Below, in pieces: positions 40,201 to 51,334 of a stretch of DNA of 64,000 nt. The stretch covers positions 178,501 through 242,500 of the forward strand of contig JASANG010003691.1 of NCBI GenBank assembly GCA_030248215.1, in the 5' to 3' direction. Below the pieces are notes generated by a model. It was not told the origin of the DNA, searched no databases, and worked only from the letters and a program-made list of their open reading frames with translations. Positions within the stretch are counted from its first letter, which is position 1. Each line of letters begins with the position of its first letter. The translations under genes were made by a program, and so were the position numbers. This stretch comes from Enoplolaimus lenunculus (lineage: Eukaryota; Nematoda; Enoplea; Enoplida; Thoracostomopsidae).

Positions 40201-43200
40201 ATACCTTGATTGCGTGTAAATGACACCGCAGCCGGGTTGAAAAACGACGACGTTTGACCAAGAAATATTATTATTATTATTGTTGTTATTATTTATTATT
40301 GTTATTGTTATTAAAAAATTCTAAAGTTACTATTAATTAGCCAAAGAAACATTAAACAATTACTGGCTAAAAACACAACGTCTGCGTTAAATTTGTATCG
40401 CGAGCCGGCGTTGAAAGCAAACCGTACGAACCAAATACTATAAACTAGTCTCGAAAAATGATTAGGTAACTTATTAGGTATATTAGCATAAGCTAAAACC
40501 AGAAACATCTGTTTTGCATATTCAAATGCCGCTTGCTAACGTCACGGTATATCATGGAAACTGGAATGCTGAACAAGTCAAAACAACATAACCTTTTGAA
40601 ACCTATCAAGCACAAATGAATTAAATGCATTTTGCTAAATTTACCTGGGGTACAACGATGTCTATGGTTTGCTATAAAAGAGGGCTTTTGGTGGTTAGAG
40701 TCATTAATGATTGGCCTATTTTTACCTTTACGACAATACTAAAGCAAGCCTCAATCACTAAAACTGTCACGAAAGCTGTTGTGAGGTCAGGGCCGGAGCA
40801 GCCATCTCCCTACCCCCCGTTTGTGGGGGCCCACCCCTAAACGGGCACCAATCGTAACCGATTGCAACAAAAACCGCTTAAATTTTATAATGCGTCTGGC
40901 TTCTCGCTCGCTTCGCTGCCGAGTTTGGAGGCCCGCACCCTGGAATTTGGAGGAAGTCCCTATCTCTGGGTAAACCGTCTTCGATAGGCGTAAAAGACGT
41001 GAGTGGAAATCGGTTGCTGAGCATCAAAGAACCTCCAATCAGTGCTTGAGGTCAACTTATTTTCAAATAAATTTATTCTATTTCATCTGAGATCTAAGTT
41101 AAAGCTGACATTGAAACGACAATTTCTCTGGTTAAAGAGGTGTTTACAGTCGCCACTCAGCTATCACAAAGAGCTCTTACGCCTTGTGGAGATTTGTGTA
41201 CTGCGTATATATACGTGTGTAATTGTTAAACACTGTCGACTACGCATGCCCAGTCTGCAATGATTCGCCGACACCACGGCATAAATGATGTTCAATATGT
41301 TTCCAACTAATAAAATAACCGAATTATATGTTGACTCAACACAAATCTAAGCTATAATAAACCTAAACCATTTTTACTGTGGACCAGAACACGATATAAT
41401 AGTTGTATTTGGTTCAACAATTTAACTTTATCGCCATGATAAGATATTTACATATTTTCACAAGAGCATGCGAGGCCGAATGCTTAATTGTAATTCAAAT
41501 TTTCAGGATTTCGATACTGACTGCGAGTTGTCGGACTCGGACCGCGACAGCATCCAAAAAGTTTCACTGTACGCAGTGGTCGATCAAATAACCGGCTACC
41601 GGTCTAACTTAGAGTTCACGCGGGCACTTGGACCGCTCATTCGAAACACTATGCTCACCATGATTGCGCAACTGGTTCCATCGCCGGGAAATCTTGGCAC
41701 AATTCAATCTCGAGTCATACGTGGTCAAGCCGGATTCAAATATTTAATTGGTCACAACGTTACATTACATCGGGATATGAACAATTTAACCGTTCAACTC
41801 AAGCTTGATCCGGCATGGGACGCTGCAGACGTCGCGTGCACATTTGCAAGTTGGAAGGCAAACTTAACCGATGCTCAGACAGATGTGTATGACGAACTCA
41901 CTTATATCGCACGATCAATGATATGGAACGCTTTATTTCGCCAATTACACAAAGCAATCCGTTTTGGAGGCACGTCCCTGTTGAGTCCTGCGTTCGAAGC
42001 TGAAACAACCTACGCCCTGCTGTTTGGTACGTAACATTTTCTACCCGTTCCCTGGTCCATATTCTCAACTGCGTATAGTACCTATCATTAGTTAACGATA
42101 AGTTTTCAAACTGACGAACAATTGCAATTGCAGATCAGAAAATTGGTGCAAAAGCAGGGCAAATTAAAACGCAAAATGTGCTGAATTTCGAACCTTACCG
42201 TGGGTGTGTTCCAAAGTTACAGGACCTATCACTAACTGGTCAATAGGTGTTATGCTCATTTGGGAATACGGGCTACTGTGTTATAATAGCTAACTTCGAT
42301 CGGAACACGATTAGGGTTACGTATGACACCAAACGCGGTTGTTTACAAGAGTGAAAGTTACTAAATTCGTTTTTGTAAATTGTTACAACAAGCGATAGAT
42401 AACGGCAATAAATACGGGATAACAAATCCAACGCGTAAATTTGTCGGCTTGTTTAAGTATCCCAAAATAATTTGGAACTGTACGCCGCCGTTGGTCCAAC
42501 AAATTTCCATCCCCTCGGAAAACATTAAGGATACGATCTCTGGTTTCCGGTTTCCGCTTCATCTTGCTTCCACCGCACATATTTACAATCGGCACAGGTT
42601 CACGGTTCAACGCAGTATTCTTGGCCTCACTGTAAATTTCAGTGAGTTGATTTTAACCCAGAATGAGCTGAACCACTCTGTCTGAGTTAGCACTATCAGA
42701 ACTCAGAATTTTGAGTTGATTCGATTCATTCTGAGTTTTAATACACCAACTAACCCAGCTGTCATCTCAACTCTGAGTGAGTTAATGTTTACTGATATTT
42801 TAATTCAGAAATAACCCACTCGCTAGCTGAATTGATTAATCAACTAATTGGAATTTACAATGCTCCGGCTGAGGAAATTTTCACCCCAACGTTGCACCCT
42901 GGTCAATGAATATAAAGTAACGTAGTTACACTAACTTGTCTCGGGTAATTTTTTAACCCCTGAACGCGGAACAATATTTGGGCTTAACTCTACGCATGTG
43001 ACGGTAAGCTACAACTAGTGTGTGCACATGAATTTAAAATTTTTTTGATGCAATCCAATCAGAAACGCAACCGCAATTTCAGTTCCCGAGTCCAGGTTTA
43101 CTTAAAAGTCTTTCAGACGCGAGCGCAACGTTCGAGCAATTTTTTGAGCTCCAACATCGAGCAGGTTGTTTACATAAAAATGCATTAATTTTCCCTCTGT

Positions 43201-46200
43201 TTCGAAATTTGGGAATATACAACTTCAACATCTCTCGTTGTATACGCCCCTGAATTCAATTGGTTTATTGTAATCGTTGAAACGAACTTAACCAATGATG
43301 CACATGTCAAATTTAGTGAACGAAATGACATTCAGCTAAAACAATCACGGCTAGAAAATTGCATCAGAATGAAACTTTGAAGCTGACCAATCTAAACACC
43401 TCTTGGGTTTTCTACCGCCGCTATCTTGAAAAAAGTTTTTCATTTCGTGTTCGTGCGTTGTGCCGCGTTTAGGTTGCCAAGCAAACGCAAATGATTAATA
43501 TTCATGCGAAGAAAAGTTAACGAAAACAATTTCATTTTTATTGTCTATAAATCTACGTTTCGCACAAAGTATACTATAATTAACTAAAAAATGCAAAAAC
43601 TATTATACGTACACGTAATGTTGTCAAGGACAGTGCCTGCGGGGTCCTATAGCAACTTTTACACGTTAAGGGCCGATTAAACTCATCACAAACGAGACCG
43701 GCTGTCCAGCTCTAAGTTCCAGTAGCAGCGTTGTGACGTTATAAACCCGTTCTATATCATATGACCCCAAATTCAAATCTAAGTGTCAATTTCACATGAA
43801 GTTTAATATATTCAAGTGAAAAAAACGTTGTTATTGCAACCAATTTTAATTTTAAACACTTAGGCGAAACCTTAGCGGTATTGTTTCACGAACTTGGTCA
43901 TACGTTGGAACGAATGGTGATTGATCAACAGTCGGAATGGTCGACACAACTTAAACATTGTATAAGTAACGCATTGATAAACACACCAATTGTGCCCGCA
44001 TGCAATATAACGTTCGACGCTGAACGCGTCTATTCGGAAGCAATCGCTGATATTTTAGGCGTTGCTCTTGCATGGAATGTTTATGCGCAACATTATCGGC
44101 AACTGGTTAGTCTTAACCAGGGCCGGAGCAGCCAACCCCCATTTGGGAGAGCCACCCATAAAGGGGCATTCCATCTTAACAGGTTTAAACAAAAACCGCT
44201 TAAGTTTTAAGATGCGTCTGGCTTCTCGCTCGCTTGGCTCGCGAGTTTAGGGGCCCCCATCCTGGAATTTGGGGGGGGGCAAACCCCTGCCTGATCCGGC
44301 ACTGGTCTTAGAAAGAAGAAGTATCCAGTCGGAGCAATAATCATAATTTATTGTTTAAAAATTTTGCATTATACAGACACAAATTTCTGGTTGGTTTAAT
44401 CTTACCAGCAAATAGGGAAATCCGTCATTTTACACTCAAAATAATACTTCTGATATTTAAGAAAAAATTTCTTTCATTTGAGAAATATGATTAGCAAGGT
44501 GCACTTGAAAAGCATTTCTGTTATAACAGAAATGTTTTCAAAAAACGTTTTGAATTAAAGTCTGAAAATAAACGTTTTCCAGTTATTTTTAGAAAAATTG
44601 TCTTAAATATCAGCAAACCTTTTCCGATTTGCCACAGAAAACACTTTTCTGAATAAATTCAGAAATAATTTTTTGTGTGTATAGGCTCACATGGGCCCAC
44701 ACAAATTGTACAATCCGACATCTATTGGAAGCAAAATGTTGACTATTTGTTGAAAAACTTTCACTACGGGCAAAAATTTTTATTAATTATAATTTTAATT
44801 TAAATATATACTTTAATATATGTAATCTATTGGCCAAATTAACATTTTGATTTGTTTCAAATTTTATATTTTTAAATTTTGTGTATTTAGCGCACACGAC
44901 AATAGGTATATGTGTAAGCAAAACTAACGTGTTGTACTCCAATTCAATATCGTATTTGGTTCGTTATATTTTGCAAACAAACCAACGCAACTATTATAAT
45001 GTTGGCTAATGTTACTTAAAGGGGCGTAACAGTGGATTAAGCGTATACTCTTAAGCCTAAACCTAAGCCTAAGCGTTGCAAAAATGTGTTCTTAAGCCCA
45101 AGCCTAAACATAAGGGGTAAAAGTGTGTTTTCTAAGCCTAAGCCGAAGGGGGCAAAAATGTGTTCCTAAGCCTAAGCCTAAACCTAAGCCTAAGAAAAAC
45201 AAATGTAATCTAGAGTTTAAACCTACTCTTTCACGAACCCACCAGAAATCTGGACGCGCCTTAAAGTAGCATGGACCCATAATGTTCATATGGAACACTT
45301 TACTGCTTGGATGACGCTTGCGGTACATTTTAGGCACGACGACACATACAGCCTATATATACTAAAATATACAAAAAATTTTGCTTAGAGCTCACGAAAC
45401 ACGAGCCTTTGAGCGCAATATTGAAACATAAACTACGTCAAATTCGCATCAAAATTCAAATATATTTAATTTCGCAAAATTGTTACATCAAAAAATATTG
45501 TCAGTTTATTTAATCCAGCGTCTAAACGTGGGTGAAAAAGCGTTTATTGGTGTCGTAAACACTATAAAATGTTGCGTTCTACGTTGAAAACGATTGTTTT
45601 CAACACACAAAAACTGCGTAGATGGGCTAATTATATAACAGTATTTTCAGAGTATATGTTTAAGGTCCGTGTTTGTAATACATCTTCGCAGTCGTTTTAT
45701 AAAAATCGCTTAAAAGAAATACACCTACCTACTCAGCGGTGTGTTATGCGCGTGTGGCAGTATACCCAAAAATTAGAGAAAAATTTGCGTTGAGGTAGGG
45801 TCAACGCGTGTCACGGGTTGTAAAAAAAATGTTGACCGTACCTCAACGAGTGACACAGACCATACTCGTTGAGGTAGGGTCAACGCAAAATTTTCGTTAA
45901 GGTAGGGTCAACGACCACTCGTTAACCCTGGTATGAGACATATTTTGTGGCCAGGCCACGTTTTCTATTGTGAACGCCGCACTAATTAATCTAATTGTTG
46001 GATTTAGTCTGCGCAATCTTCAAAGAAGATAAAATACACTGCAAAAAATGGTGAGTCAAATTGACTCCCCCGAAATAGGCTCTACGCGAATACACAAACT
46101 GAGTCAAATTCGACTCCGCCAGAGTCAAACGCTTGATGAAGTGAGTCAAATTTGACTCTTGTGGAGTCGAAATTGACTCATTTTGTGCAGTCCCGTAGAG

Positions 46201-48090
46201 CCTATTTCGGAGAGAGTCAATGTGACTCACCGTTTTTTGCAGTGCAGAGGCGACGCAAAATCAGACAGCCACGTTTTGATAGCAGCGTTCGTAGATTGCT
46301 TACAGTTAAAATTAGTAAATTCAATATCATTCTAATTACATAAATTTACTTCATCGCCGGATCTGGCAAAAAGTTTGTTGACGTTTTAGCTTGGGCATAT
46401 TTTTCATCTCGAGTTGAATCCTGAGTGATACCTTATTCGACACCTACCTACGAACCGCCCGCAGTATTTTGAGGTAGCAAAGTTACACAGTCTTGGTTTG
46501 GTTACAGCGTTATATACGCAGTGGCCCAAGCAGGGCGGGGCCCAAGTACCAATCAGGGGCGGAACGTTTTTCTATGGGACTAGAATATTTAAGCTTAACC
46601 TTTAGACTCATTTTTTGCTTGGCTTAAGCTTAAGCTTAGGCTTAGGCTTAAGAATATGCTCATGCTTACGCTTAGTCTTAGGCTTAAGCTTAGGCTTAGG
46701 TAGGCTTAGGAATATGCTTATAATACTGTTCCGACCCTATTCTTTACATTGGCCCAGGGCAGGATGGGGGTGAGATATTTCATTTGACCTGCGGTGCTGA
46801 AAATTGTAAAATTTAAATAGCTCATATGAAGCTCACGATGGTCTTCTAGCCAAATATATAGATGAAAATATGGTGAACGCGACTTCAAAACATTTTTGCA
46901 CGAGAAATTTGATAAAAACGCACTTTAAAACTGTAAAATTTCGGAACACAAAAAGTATTTTCCCAACCGGAAAATTCTGGATCCATCGCCACTGTATACC
47001 CAAACTTTATAGGATTTACACACAATTGTCCTGTCAGATGGAACAATGCTAACGCAAGACCAAATGTTTTTTCTTGGATACGGAATGAATCGATGTGAAA
47101 CGGGTAAATAAAACCGAATTGGTGTCAGAATTTGTATTAATTGGAATAAAATCAGGGTTGGAGCAGCCACTGCCCACATGGTGACCCCACCGTAACCAGT
47201 TCAAATAAAACTACCTATAATTTTGAAGTACGCTTGGCTTTAGGCTCGCTTCGCTCGCAAAATTTAGTCATTCTATTACTGTCGCCATATTGTTTTAACG
47301 GCTCAAGGACTTGACCCGACTTAAAATATGCACTCTCTGAAATGGAATACTTGCAAACGCCCCTGGCAGAAATCTAACGGCGGTAGGAGCGTCATGTCCC
47401 TTCGTCCGTTGGTTCCAAAATGTATAAATTGTATCAATTTTTGCTTGAAATATAAGCATTTTATCATATAATTCAGCCAAACTATCAAAAAAATTTCCAA
47501 GTTTATTTTAAGGCTGTTTGACTTTATCAGACCCAACATTTTGCAACTTTTGCTGAAAATAATATTTGCGAAATTGTGTCCGCACCAGTAAACTCGGCGT
47601 GCGTGGTGCCCGTCATCCTCGAACTGTTCCACCCCTGTTCTTTACATTGGCCCAAAAACTAACCTTAGGAATTAATTTTTAATATGGGGGGGGGCGGATA
47701 TATAATTATATATACAGGAGCCAACAATTGGTGTGGCTCCTCCTACTTAAAAATCTTTTGACGTTCGAGTTCCCTACCGCCGTGTTTGCACATTCGGTTG
47801 AAATTATAAACACACAAACGTCGGATACTTGAAAACGGCGCCTCTCCTTTCATGTGTAGACATATATATCATTTTTAGGTAGCCACAGCTGGAAACGTAT
47901 GATGGATTATCAAGTTTCTTATTTTGTGGGTCATTTGGCTGGCAAAAATCGTGAACTAATTGCGTTGCAGATGTCCCGTGCATATCATGAAACATTTCAA
48001 TGTGACGAGACCGGTAATAAAGCGTTTGCTGAATGTGCAACGTTGATACCTTCATTCGGACTCAATAGCGAACCGAAGAGTAGCATATAA
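37244..48090 (+). CDS. Secreted M13 (neprilysin-type) zinc metallopeptidase, seven exons
   Basis: This is a zinc peptidase that would cleave small secreted peptides. Exons with agreeing phase are 37244-37340, 37630-37868, 39289-39504, 41507-42026, 43864-44105, 47013-47103 and 47879-48090, giving 538 residues; typical M13 members have about 700-770. It begins MNHFNAVLKFAIFLLLMVKA, a cleavable signal peptide rather than the usual membrane anchor. Seen: DADPCSDLPVFAC (M13 N-terminal DPCxDFxxxAC), WNALFRQLHKAIRFGG (in place of NAYYxPxxNxIxFPAG), ALLFGGETLAVLFHELGHTL with HExxH, SEAIAD with the third zinc ligand Glu, LTQDQMFFLGYGMNRC (TPEQLFFLSFAQxWC) and a Cys-containing tail. All zinc ligands are present. 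The domain between the N-terminal lobe and NALF is shortened, and missed exons cannot be excluded. The exon 2 donor GTCAGT is a weak form. Confidence 0.88.
37426..37530 (+). repeat. 18-bp minisatellite in intron 1 of the M13 gene
   Basis: About five units of GGACGAGTTGTTGGGATC with minor changes. The last units are more diverged. Confidence 0.8.
38130..38369. mobile_element. MITE A, copy 3 (240 bp)
   Basis: TA-flanked CACTGCAAAAATGGTGAGTC to CACCATTGTTTACAGTG. It has an extra CCACCAGAGTC unit compared with copy 1. It lies in an M13 intron. Confidence 0.85.
38974..39193. mobile_element. GGCCCGTATTCTC TIR MITE, copy 1
   Basis: The inverted ends are GCCCGTATTCTC and GAGAATACAGGCC, with CACCTATCA-like subterminal blocks near both ends. 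Three copies (also 39554-39778 and 42054-42273) all lie in introns of the M13 gene. Copy 1 has CCTA on both sides. Confidence 0.7.
39289..39504 (+). CDS. M13 peptidase exon with no methionine codon
   Basis: This is open for all 72 codons between TTTTAG and the donor CAGAAG|GTACTT, phase 0 at both ends, exactly as the neighbouring exons need. It encodes ESVNKVYDKLKRKLKQIRDA and later PWVEKYALLYYASKQK, like the helical N-terminal M13 segment that precedes the conserved Cys. Confidence 0.82.
39554..39778. mobile_element. GGCCCGTATTCTC TIR MITE, copy 2
   Basis: GGCCCATATTCTCAAATGC to GAAAATACGAGTGC. It keeps the ACCTATCACCAGTTAGTAAT and TTATCACGAACTGGTAATAG inverted blocks. Confidence 0.68.
40264..40316 (+). 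repeat. TTATTG/TTATTA microsatellite
   Basis: A simple run of TTATTATTATTGTTGTTATT in an M13 intron. Confidence 0.75.
40788..40970 (+). mobile_element. hAT-type MITE, CAGGGCCGGAGCAG family, incomplete copy
   Basis: It has the left end CAGGGCCGGAGCAGCC and the GGCTTCTCGCTCGCTTCGC core. The right terminus is not recognisable. Confidence 0.65.
42054..42273. mobile_element. GGCCCGTATTCTC TIR MITE, copy 3
   Basis: GGTCCATATTCTCAACTGC to TTGGGAATACGGGC. It begins only 27 bases after the donor of the M13 exon ending at 42026. Confidence 0.68.
42628..42862. mobile_element. MITE B, copy 2
   Basis: CACTGTAAATTTCAGTGAG to AATTGGAATTTACAATG, with GAGTTGA-rich arms. It overlaps the tail of an unrelated open frame (42380-42685) that was not accepted as an exon. 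Confidence 0.65.
44118..44304 (+). mobile_element. hAT-type MITE inserted beside an M13 5' splice site
   Basis: The ends are CAGGGCCGGAGCAG and TGATCCGGCACTG. Flanks are GTCTTAAC (44110-44117) and GTCTTAGA (44305-44312), an 8-bp duplication with changes at the last two positions. It starts 12 bases after the GT of the exon ending at 44105. Confidence 0.85.
44433..44679. mobile_element. TA-flanked MITE with CACACAAAAA ends
   Basis: TA, then CACTCAAAATAATACTTCTG; at the other end TCAGAAATAATTTTTTGTGTG, then TA. There are inverted CAGAAAT motifs inside. This matches Tc1/mariner-style MITEs. It lies in an M13 intron. Confidence 0.7.
45004..45276 (+). mobile_element. CCTAAG-bearing TIR repeat, R2 family, longest array
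   Basis: AATGTTACTTAAAGGGGCGTA to CGCGCCTTAAAGTAGCATGG. The interior carries three clusters of CCTAAGCCTAAACCTAAGCC type separated by the motif GCAAAAATGTGTT. Confidence 0.75.
45787..45935 (+). repeat. GTTGAGGTAGGGTCAACG small palindromic repeats
   Basis: Three direct copies of GTTGAGGTAGGGTCAACG (one with AAGG) and an inverted GTTGACCGTACCTCAACG lie within 150 bp. Each unit can fold on itself (GTTGA/TCAAC). Confidence 0.65.
46037..46244. mobile_element. MITE A, copy 4 (208 bp)
   Basis: CACTGCAAAAAATGGTGAGTC to CCGTTTTTTGCAGTG. TA remains on the left only. Confidence 0.8.
46550..46755 (-). mobile_element. TTAGGC-bearing TIR repeat, R1 family
   Basis: ATCAGGGGCGGAACGTTTTTC to ATACTGTTCCGACCCTATTC, then TTTACATTGGCCC. 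The interior contains GGCTTAGGCTTA and TTAGGCTTAGG runs. Confidence 0.72.
47153..47275 (+). mobile_element. hAT-type MITE, CAGGG(CC/TT)GGAGCAG family, partial
   Basis: It starts CAGGGTTGGAGCAGCC and keeps the GGCTCGCTTCGCTCGC core. The right terminus is decayed. It begins about 50 bases after an M13 donor. Confidence 0.6.
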
Positions 48091-48205
48091 CGAAATCTGA
48101 TTATTGCTGCAAGAAGTCGTAACTTGTGAACAGTTCTGTAGAACATTTGGCTAAAACGTTACTTTGAGGAGCGCAAGAGCAGTATCACCATATGCCTCAG
48201 CATAA

Positions 48206-48464
48206 AGCCCTATTCACACGTGCAAGTTTTTGGTTCAAGAATTTGCAGATGTAAATTGCCCGCAAAATTTGCATTTTTTCATCAGCGAATGAAAAAGTGG
48301 CTGCAATAAATTCAGCGACCTTGTATGGTTATTGATACATGTGAACTAAATTCTTCAGCTATGATTATTAATGATTTGCAGCTGCAAGCTATTCGAACAG
48401 GATAAAACTTGCAAGTTGCAGCTACAAGTTCTCGCAGCAAAAACTTGCACGTGTGAATAGGGCT
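48206..48464. mobile_element. Harbinger-type MITE, TAA target duplication
   Basis: The inverted ends AGCCCTATTCACACGTGCAA, each continuing into GTTTTTG, are flanked by TAA on both sides, 259 bp. GC-poor subterminal GCAAG/TTGCA repeats are present. It starts 116 bases after the M13 stop codon and contains an AATAAA at about 48305 that could serve as the poly(A) signal of that gene. Confidence 0.82.
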
Positions 48465-49183
48465 TAAGGCTTAGCGTATTATAAGAGAAAGCTCAAGTAA
48501 AAAAATTAGTGTAATACTCCAGCTTACTTGTTAACTCCCGCGAAAAAAATGGATCGCTCTCACAGTAACATGAGCCGAAAGTGCTGCGTAACCAGCGATC
48601 CAGGGATTTAGAACTTGGCAAAATATATAATAAAAATTCCATGATTTACAACAGTTATCGTAGAAAAATCTGAGTAAACAAATAAACCATCAACCAACTA
48701 TACATTATACAGCACTTCCCGGTGCGCCACCATCCGACGAGCATAGCGTAATTCTGAGTTCAGCTTTCAACCGAACGCCAACGCATAAATTGGAACATTT
48801 CTAGCATATATCACCATGAGCCTCTAAATAGCTCATCAAACAATAAAACACAACTTTACTTGAAACAGTAAAAACTGACAATTGCCGAAAAAATTGACAA
48901 TAAAATAATCATTTTGAACTGTTATTATTAAGCCAATTCACTGCTTTGTTATGTAGCCATACGTATATGCAAAACGTCAATTCATTACATGCAAAATTGT
49001 TTTGTCCGATTAAACCGCTTGTGTTAACTAAAAAGGATGTAAAATGATTTGTATTTGTATATTGAACAGTAAATAATGGAATACATGTAAAAATAACAAA
49101 ATACAGAAAACGAAAAAAACGAAACGATAGCATTGGTGCTCAATAAAATTAAGGCTAGAAAGGGACCGAAATCCACTAATATC

Positions 49184-49408
49184 TAACCTAAGTTTCGGTC
49201 GAATTTGAGCAATTTGGTTGAATTACGTATCGGAAAATATTGTGATCGCCCGGCTATTAAGTGTGTAAAACGAGTATCCTCTACAGACATTTTTCGCTTC
49301 TTAAAGCTATGTCATAAAGAGCAGTCAACACATATTCATCATTTTGACAGCACCGGAATAACAAAAAAAGTAACAAAACGCGAATTATACACTGAACTAC
49401 AATCATAA
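49184..49408 (+). CDS. Candidate exon, not recognised
   Basis: This 67-codon stretch looks coding in composition: NLVELRIGKYCDRPAIKCVK, then a His-containing segment and KVTKRELYTELQS before a stop. An AG lies at the upstream edge and a GTAACA near 49367. The DRPAI and VTKREL pieces faintly recall the start of adenylate-forming (AMP-binding) enzymes, but no diagnostic motif is present. It could be chance. Confidence 0.2.
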
Positions 49409-49626
49409 CAGCAAAATGACGCCATACAGTCGCTCAAGGAAACGTTGGTAACCCAGCCAGACCAGACTTACAAAGTTTTTCAAACTTGAACGGTAGACAT
49501 GGTATTATAACATCTTTTATTTTAACTAGTACACTCCAAAACATCTACTGCTATCAATGTCTGCATTAATAATAATACTGTTACATTAATTCAAAAGCGC
49601 TATCAAATATATTTACTCCTTAAATA

Positions 49627-49778
49627 CAGGGCCGAAGCAGCTACTCCCATACCCCTATATGAGGGAGTCCACGGTAACCGGTTGAAACAAAAACCGCCGA
49701 AGTTTTAAAATGTCTCTGGCTTCTCGCTCGCGAGTCTCTGGAAAGCCCCCACCCTTACCCTTGTCTCTTCCGGCACTG
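49627..49778 (+). mobile_element. hAT-type MITE, CAGGGCCGAAGCAG family, 152 bp
   Basis: CAGGGCCGAAGCAG to TCTTCCGGCACTG, flanked by CTTAAATA (49619-49626) and CTTAAATC (49779-49786). This is the same family as the element at 44118. Confidence 0.82.
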
Positions 49779-50151
49779 CTTAAATCAAGCAAATCCTAGC
49801 ACCTATAGAAGCCAACGCACAACAGTTGTGTTTAGCTTGCATTTAGACAGAACAGTAAAAAGCACATAATGGTTTAATTTTGTAAACTTTACAAAACTAG
49901 ACAAATATACACAATGCACAAAGGAGTTGCCCCGGACCGCTGTTGTATAATATTCTTCCTGCATACTATTCTTCCCCTACTAGGTATACGTTTTATTCCC
50001 AGGAGGGTAAAACGTACCTTATAGGGGAAAGAATATTATATGACACCGGATTCGAGACTTATTTCTCTGGCATCGGAGTCGGTAGCGGAGCCGGTAGCAA
50101 CCGAGTTAATCAATATGGTATAAGAATGTATTTCGTTTCGTAAAAATACCA

Positions 50152-50157
50152 TTTTAT
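50152..50157 (-). terminator. Possible SEM1 poly(A) signal
   Basis: AATAAA on the minus strand, about 245 nt downstream of the SEM1 stop codon. Confidence 0.35.
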
Positions 50158-50400
50158 TTCTAGCCAAACATTTTTGTTTAAAAATAAAACCTGTTGCATG
50201 AAAATGATTAAAAGTAGGTTCAGGATGTATAATGTTTCCATAGTCCAAATACCAGATTCTTATCCAGCTCTTCAAGAAGCATCGAGTAATGCAAGTATTG
50301 CACCAAACCTAGGCTCCGGTTAGTCCCTAAAATTTAGGCGGATTCCGGGATCGGGGCAGGGGCCAAGACCCGGAAAATATCTAATACACATAAGTTTCAA

Positions 50401-51026
50401 TCACTTCTTTACAGTTGTCGCTTTCTGTTGTTCTAAAATAGCCCTTAGTTGTTTTGAAAAATCATCTTCAACTGTATCGTCGTCCCAATTATCTTCCCAT
50501 ACATTTACTTCTTCATCGCCTTCTTCATCACCTGCGTCTTTTTCTGGCCAATCCTGTAACAAAAACAAGGTATCCGATTAGTCTGTTTTCGAAATAAAGA
50601 AGATTGAAACAACTATAATTGTACCAATGACAAATTACTAAACATTTTCTTAGTGTAAAACATAGTATTCACAACTAAATATATAGTACACACATTACAA
50701 AGAAAACATTAGCGAGATTAAGGATCATATTAACTAAAAAGTACCAAAAACTCTAGTATGCAAACAGTCATCTAACTAGAACAGTGCTTAGTAAAGCAAT
50801 AATCTCAAATACTAGCATACCCAGCGAACTTAGGAATGTTAAAATCCGAAGCATTTTACTCTGTTACAAAAACTCTGTTGTGCGATGAAAAATTAACCTC
50901 AACAGGAAATTCTTCAAATTCATCATCTTCCTCCAAAAGCCCCAAGTCAAGTTTCTTCGTTGGATCCACGCCGGATTTTCCTCCTTCTTTATTATCTGAT
51001 TCTTTCTTCTGGTCAACCTTTGACAT
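50401..51026 (-). CDS. SEM1: SEM1/DSS1, proteasome lid and BRCA2-binding protein
   Basis: This small acidic, mostly disordered protein is part of the 26S proteasome lid. It also stabilises BRCA2 and joins TREX-2. Two exons, 51026-50898 and 50553-50401, join in phase 0 to give 93 residues (human has 70). Exon 1 ends [18 protein letters not shown] and exon 2 carries [15 protein letters not shown], then [20 protein letters not shown], then LRAILEQ. This matches human [18 protein letters not shown] and [20 protein letters not shown] almost residue for residue, including both Trp motifs that contact BRCA2. The extra length is a Lys/Ser-rich N-terminus. The donor GTTAAT is weak; the acceptor is TTGTTACAG. 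Confidence 0.96.
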
Positions 51027-51081
51027 ATTTCAATTAATTCACGTTACGAAACCTTATTATGTTACAAGTACTAGCTTACAA

Positions 51082-51101
51082 TATAATAATAATAATAATA
51101 A
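51082..51101 (+). repeat. ATA trinucleotide microsatellite
   Basis: A short ATAATAATAATAATA run upstream of SEM1. Confidence 0.75.
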
Positions 51102-51334
51102 AATGTAACTCTCTGTGTAATCTAGAAAAAATTGATGTTCAAATTGTTTCGATCGTTGAATATTGTGCCGCGCATTCTTTCTGATTAACAAAACAACAGG
51201 TTAAAATGGCCCCTTTTAACAGCAGGAAAAACATTTTAAGCGAGCAGCTATATACATTGCACGGTTACAGTTTTTATTCTGCTCAATTCTACCTGTATGG
51301 AGAGATTGTCGGTGCATATACGTATGTACAGCAG

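Noticed and set aside
42380-42685. 101-codon frame between M13 exons
   Set aside because: The flanking M13 exons join perfectly in phase and motif (ALLFG, then GETLAVLFHE) without it, and its end overlaps MITE B.
50836-51108. Plus-strand frame with Ser-rich run
   Set aside because: Antisense shadow of SEM1 exon 1.
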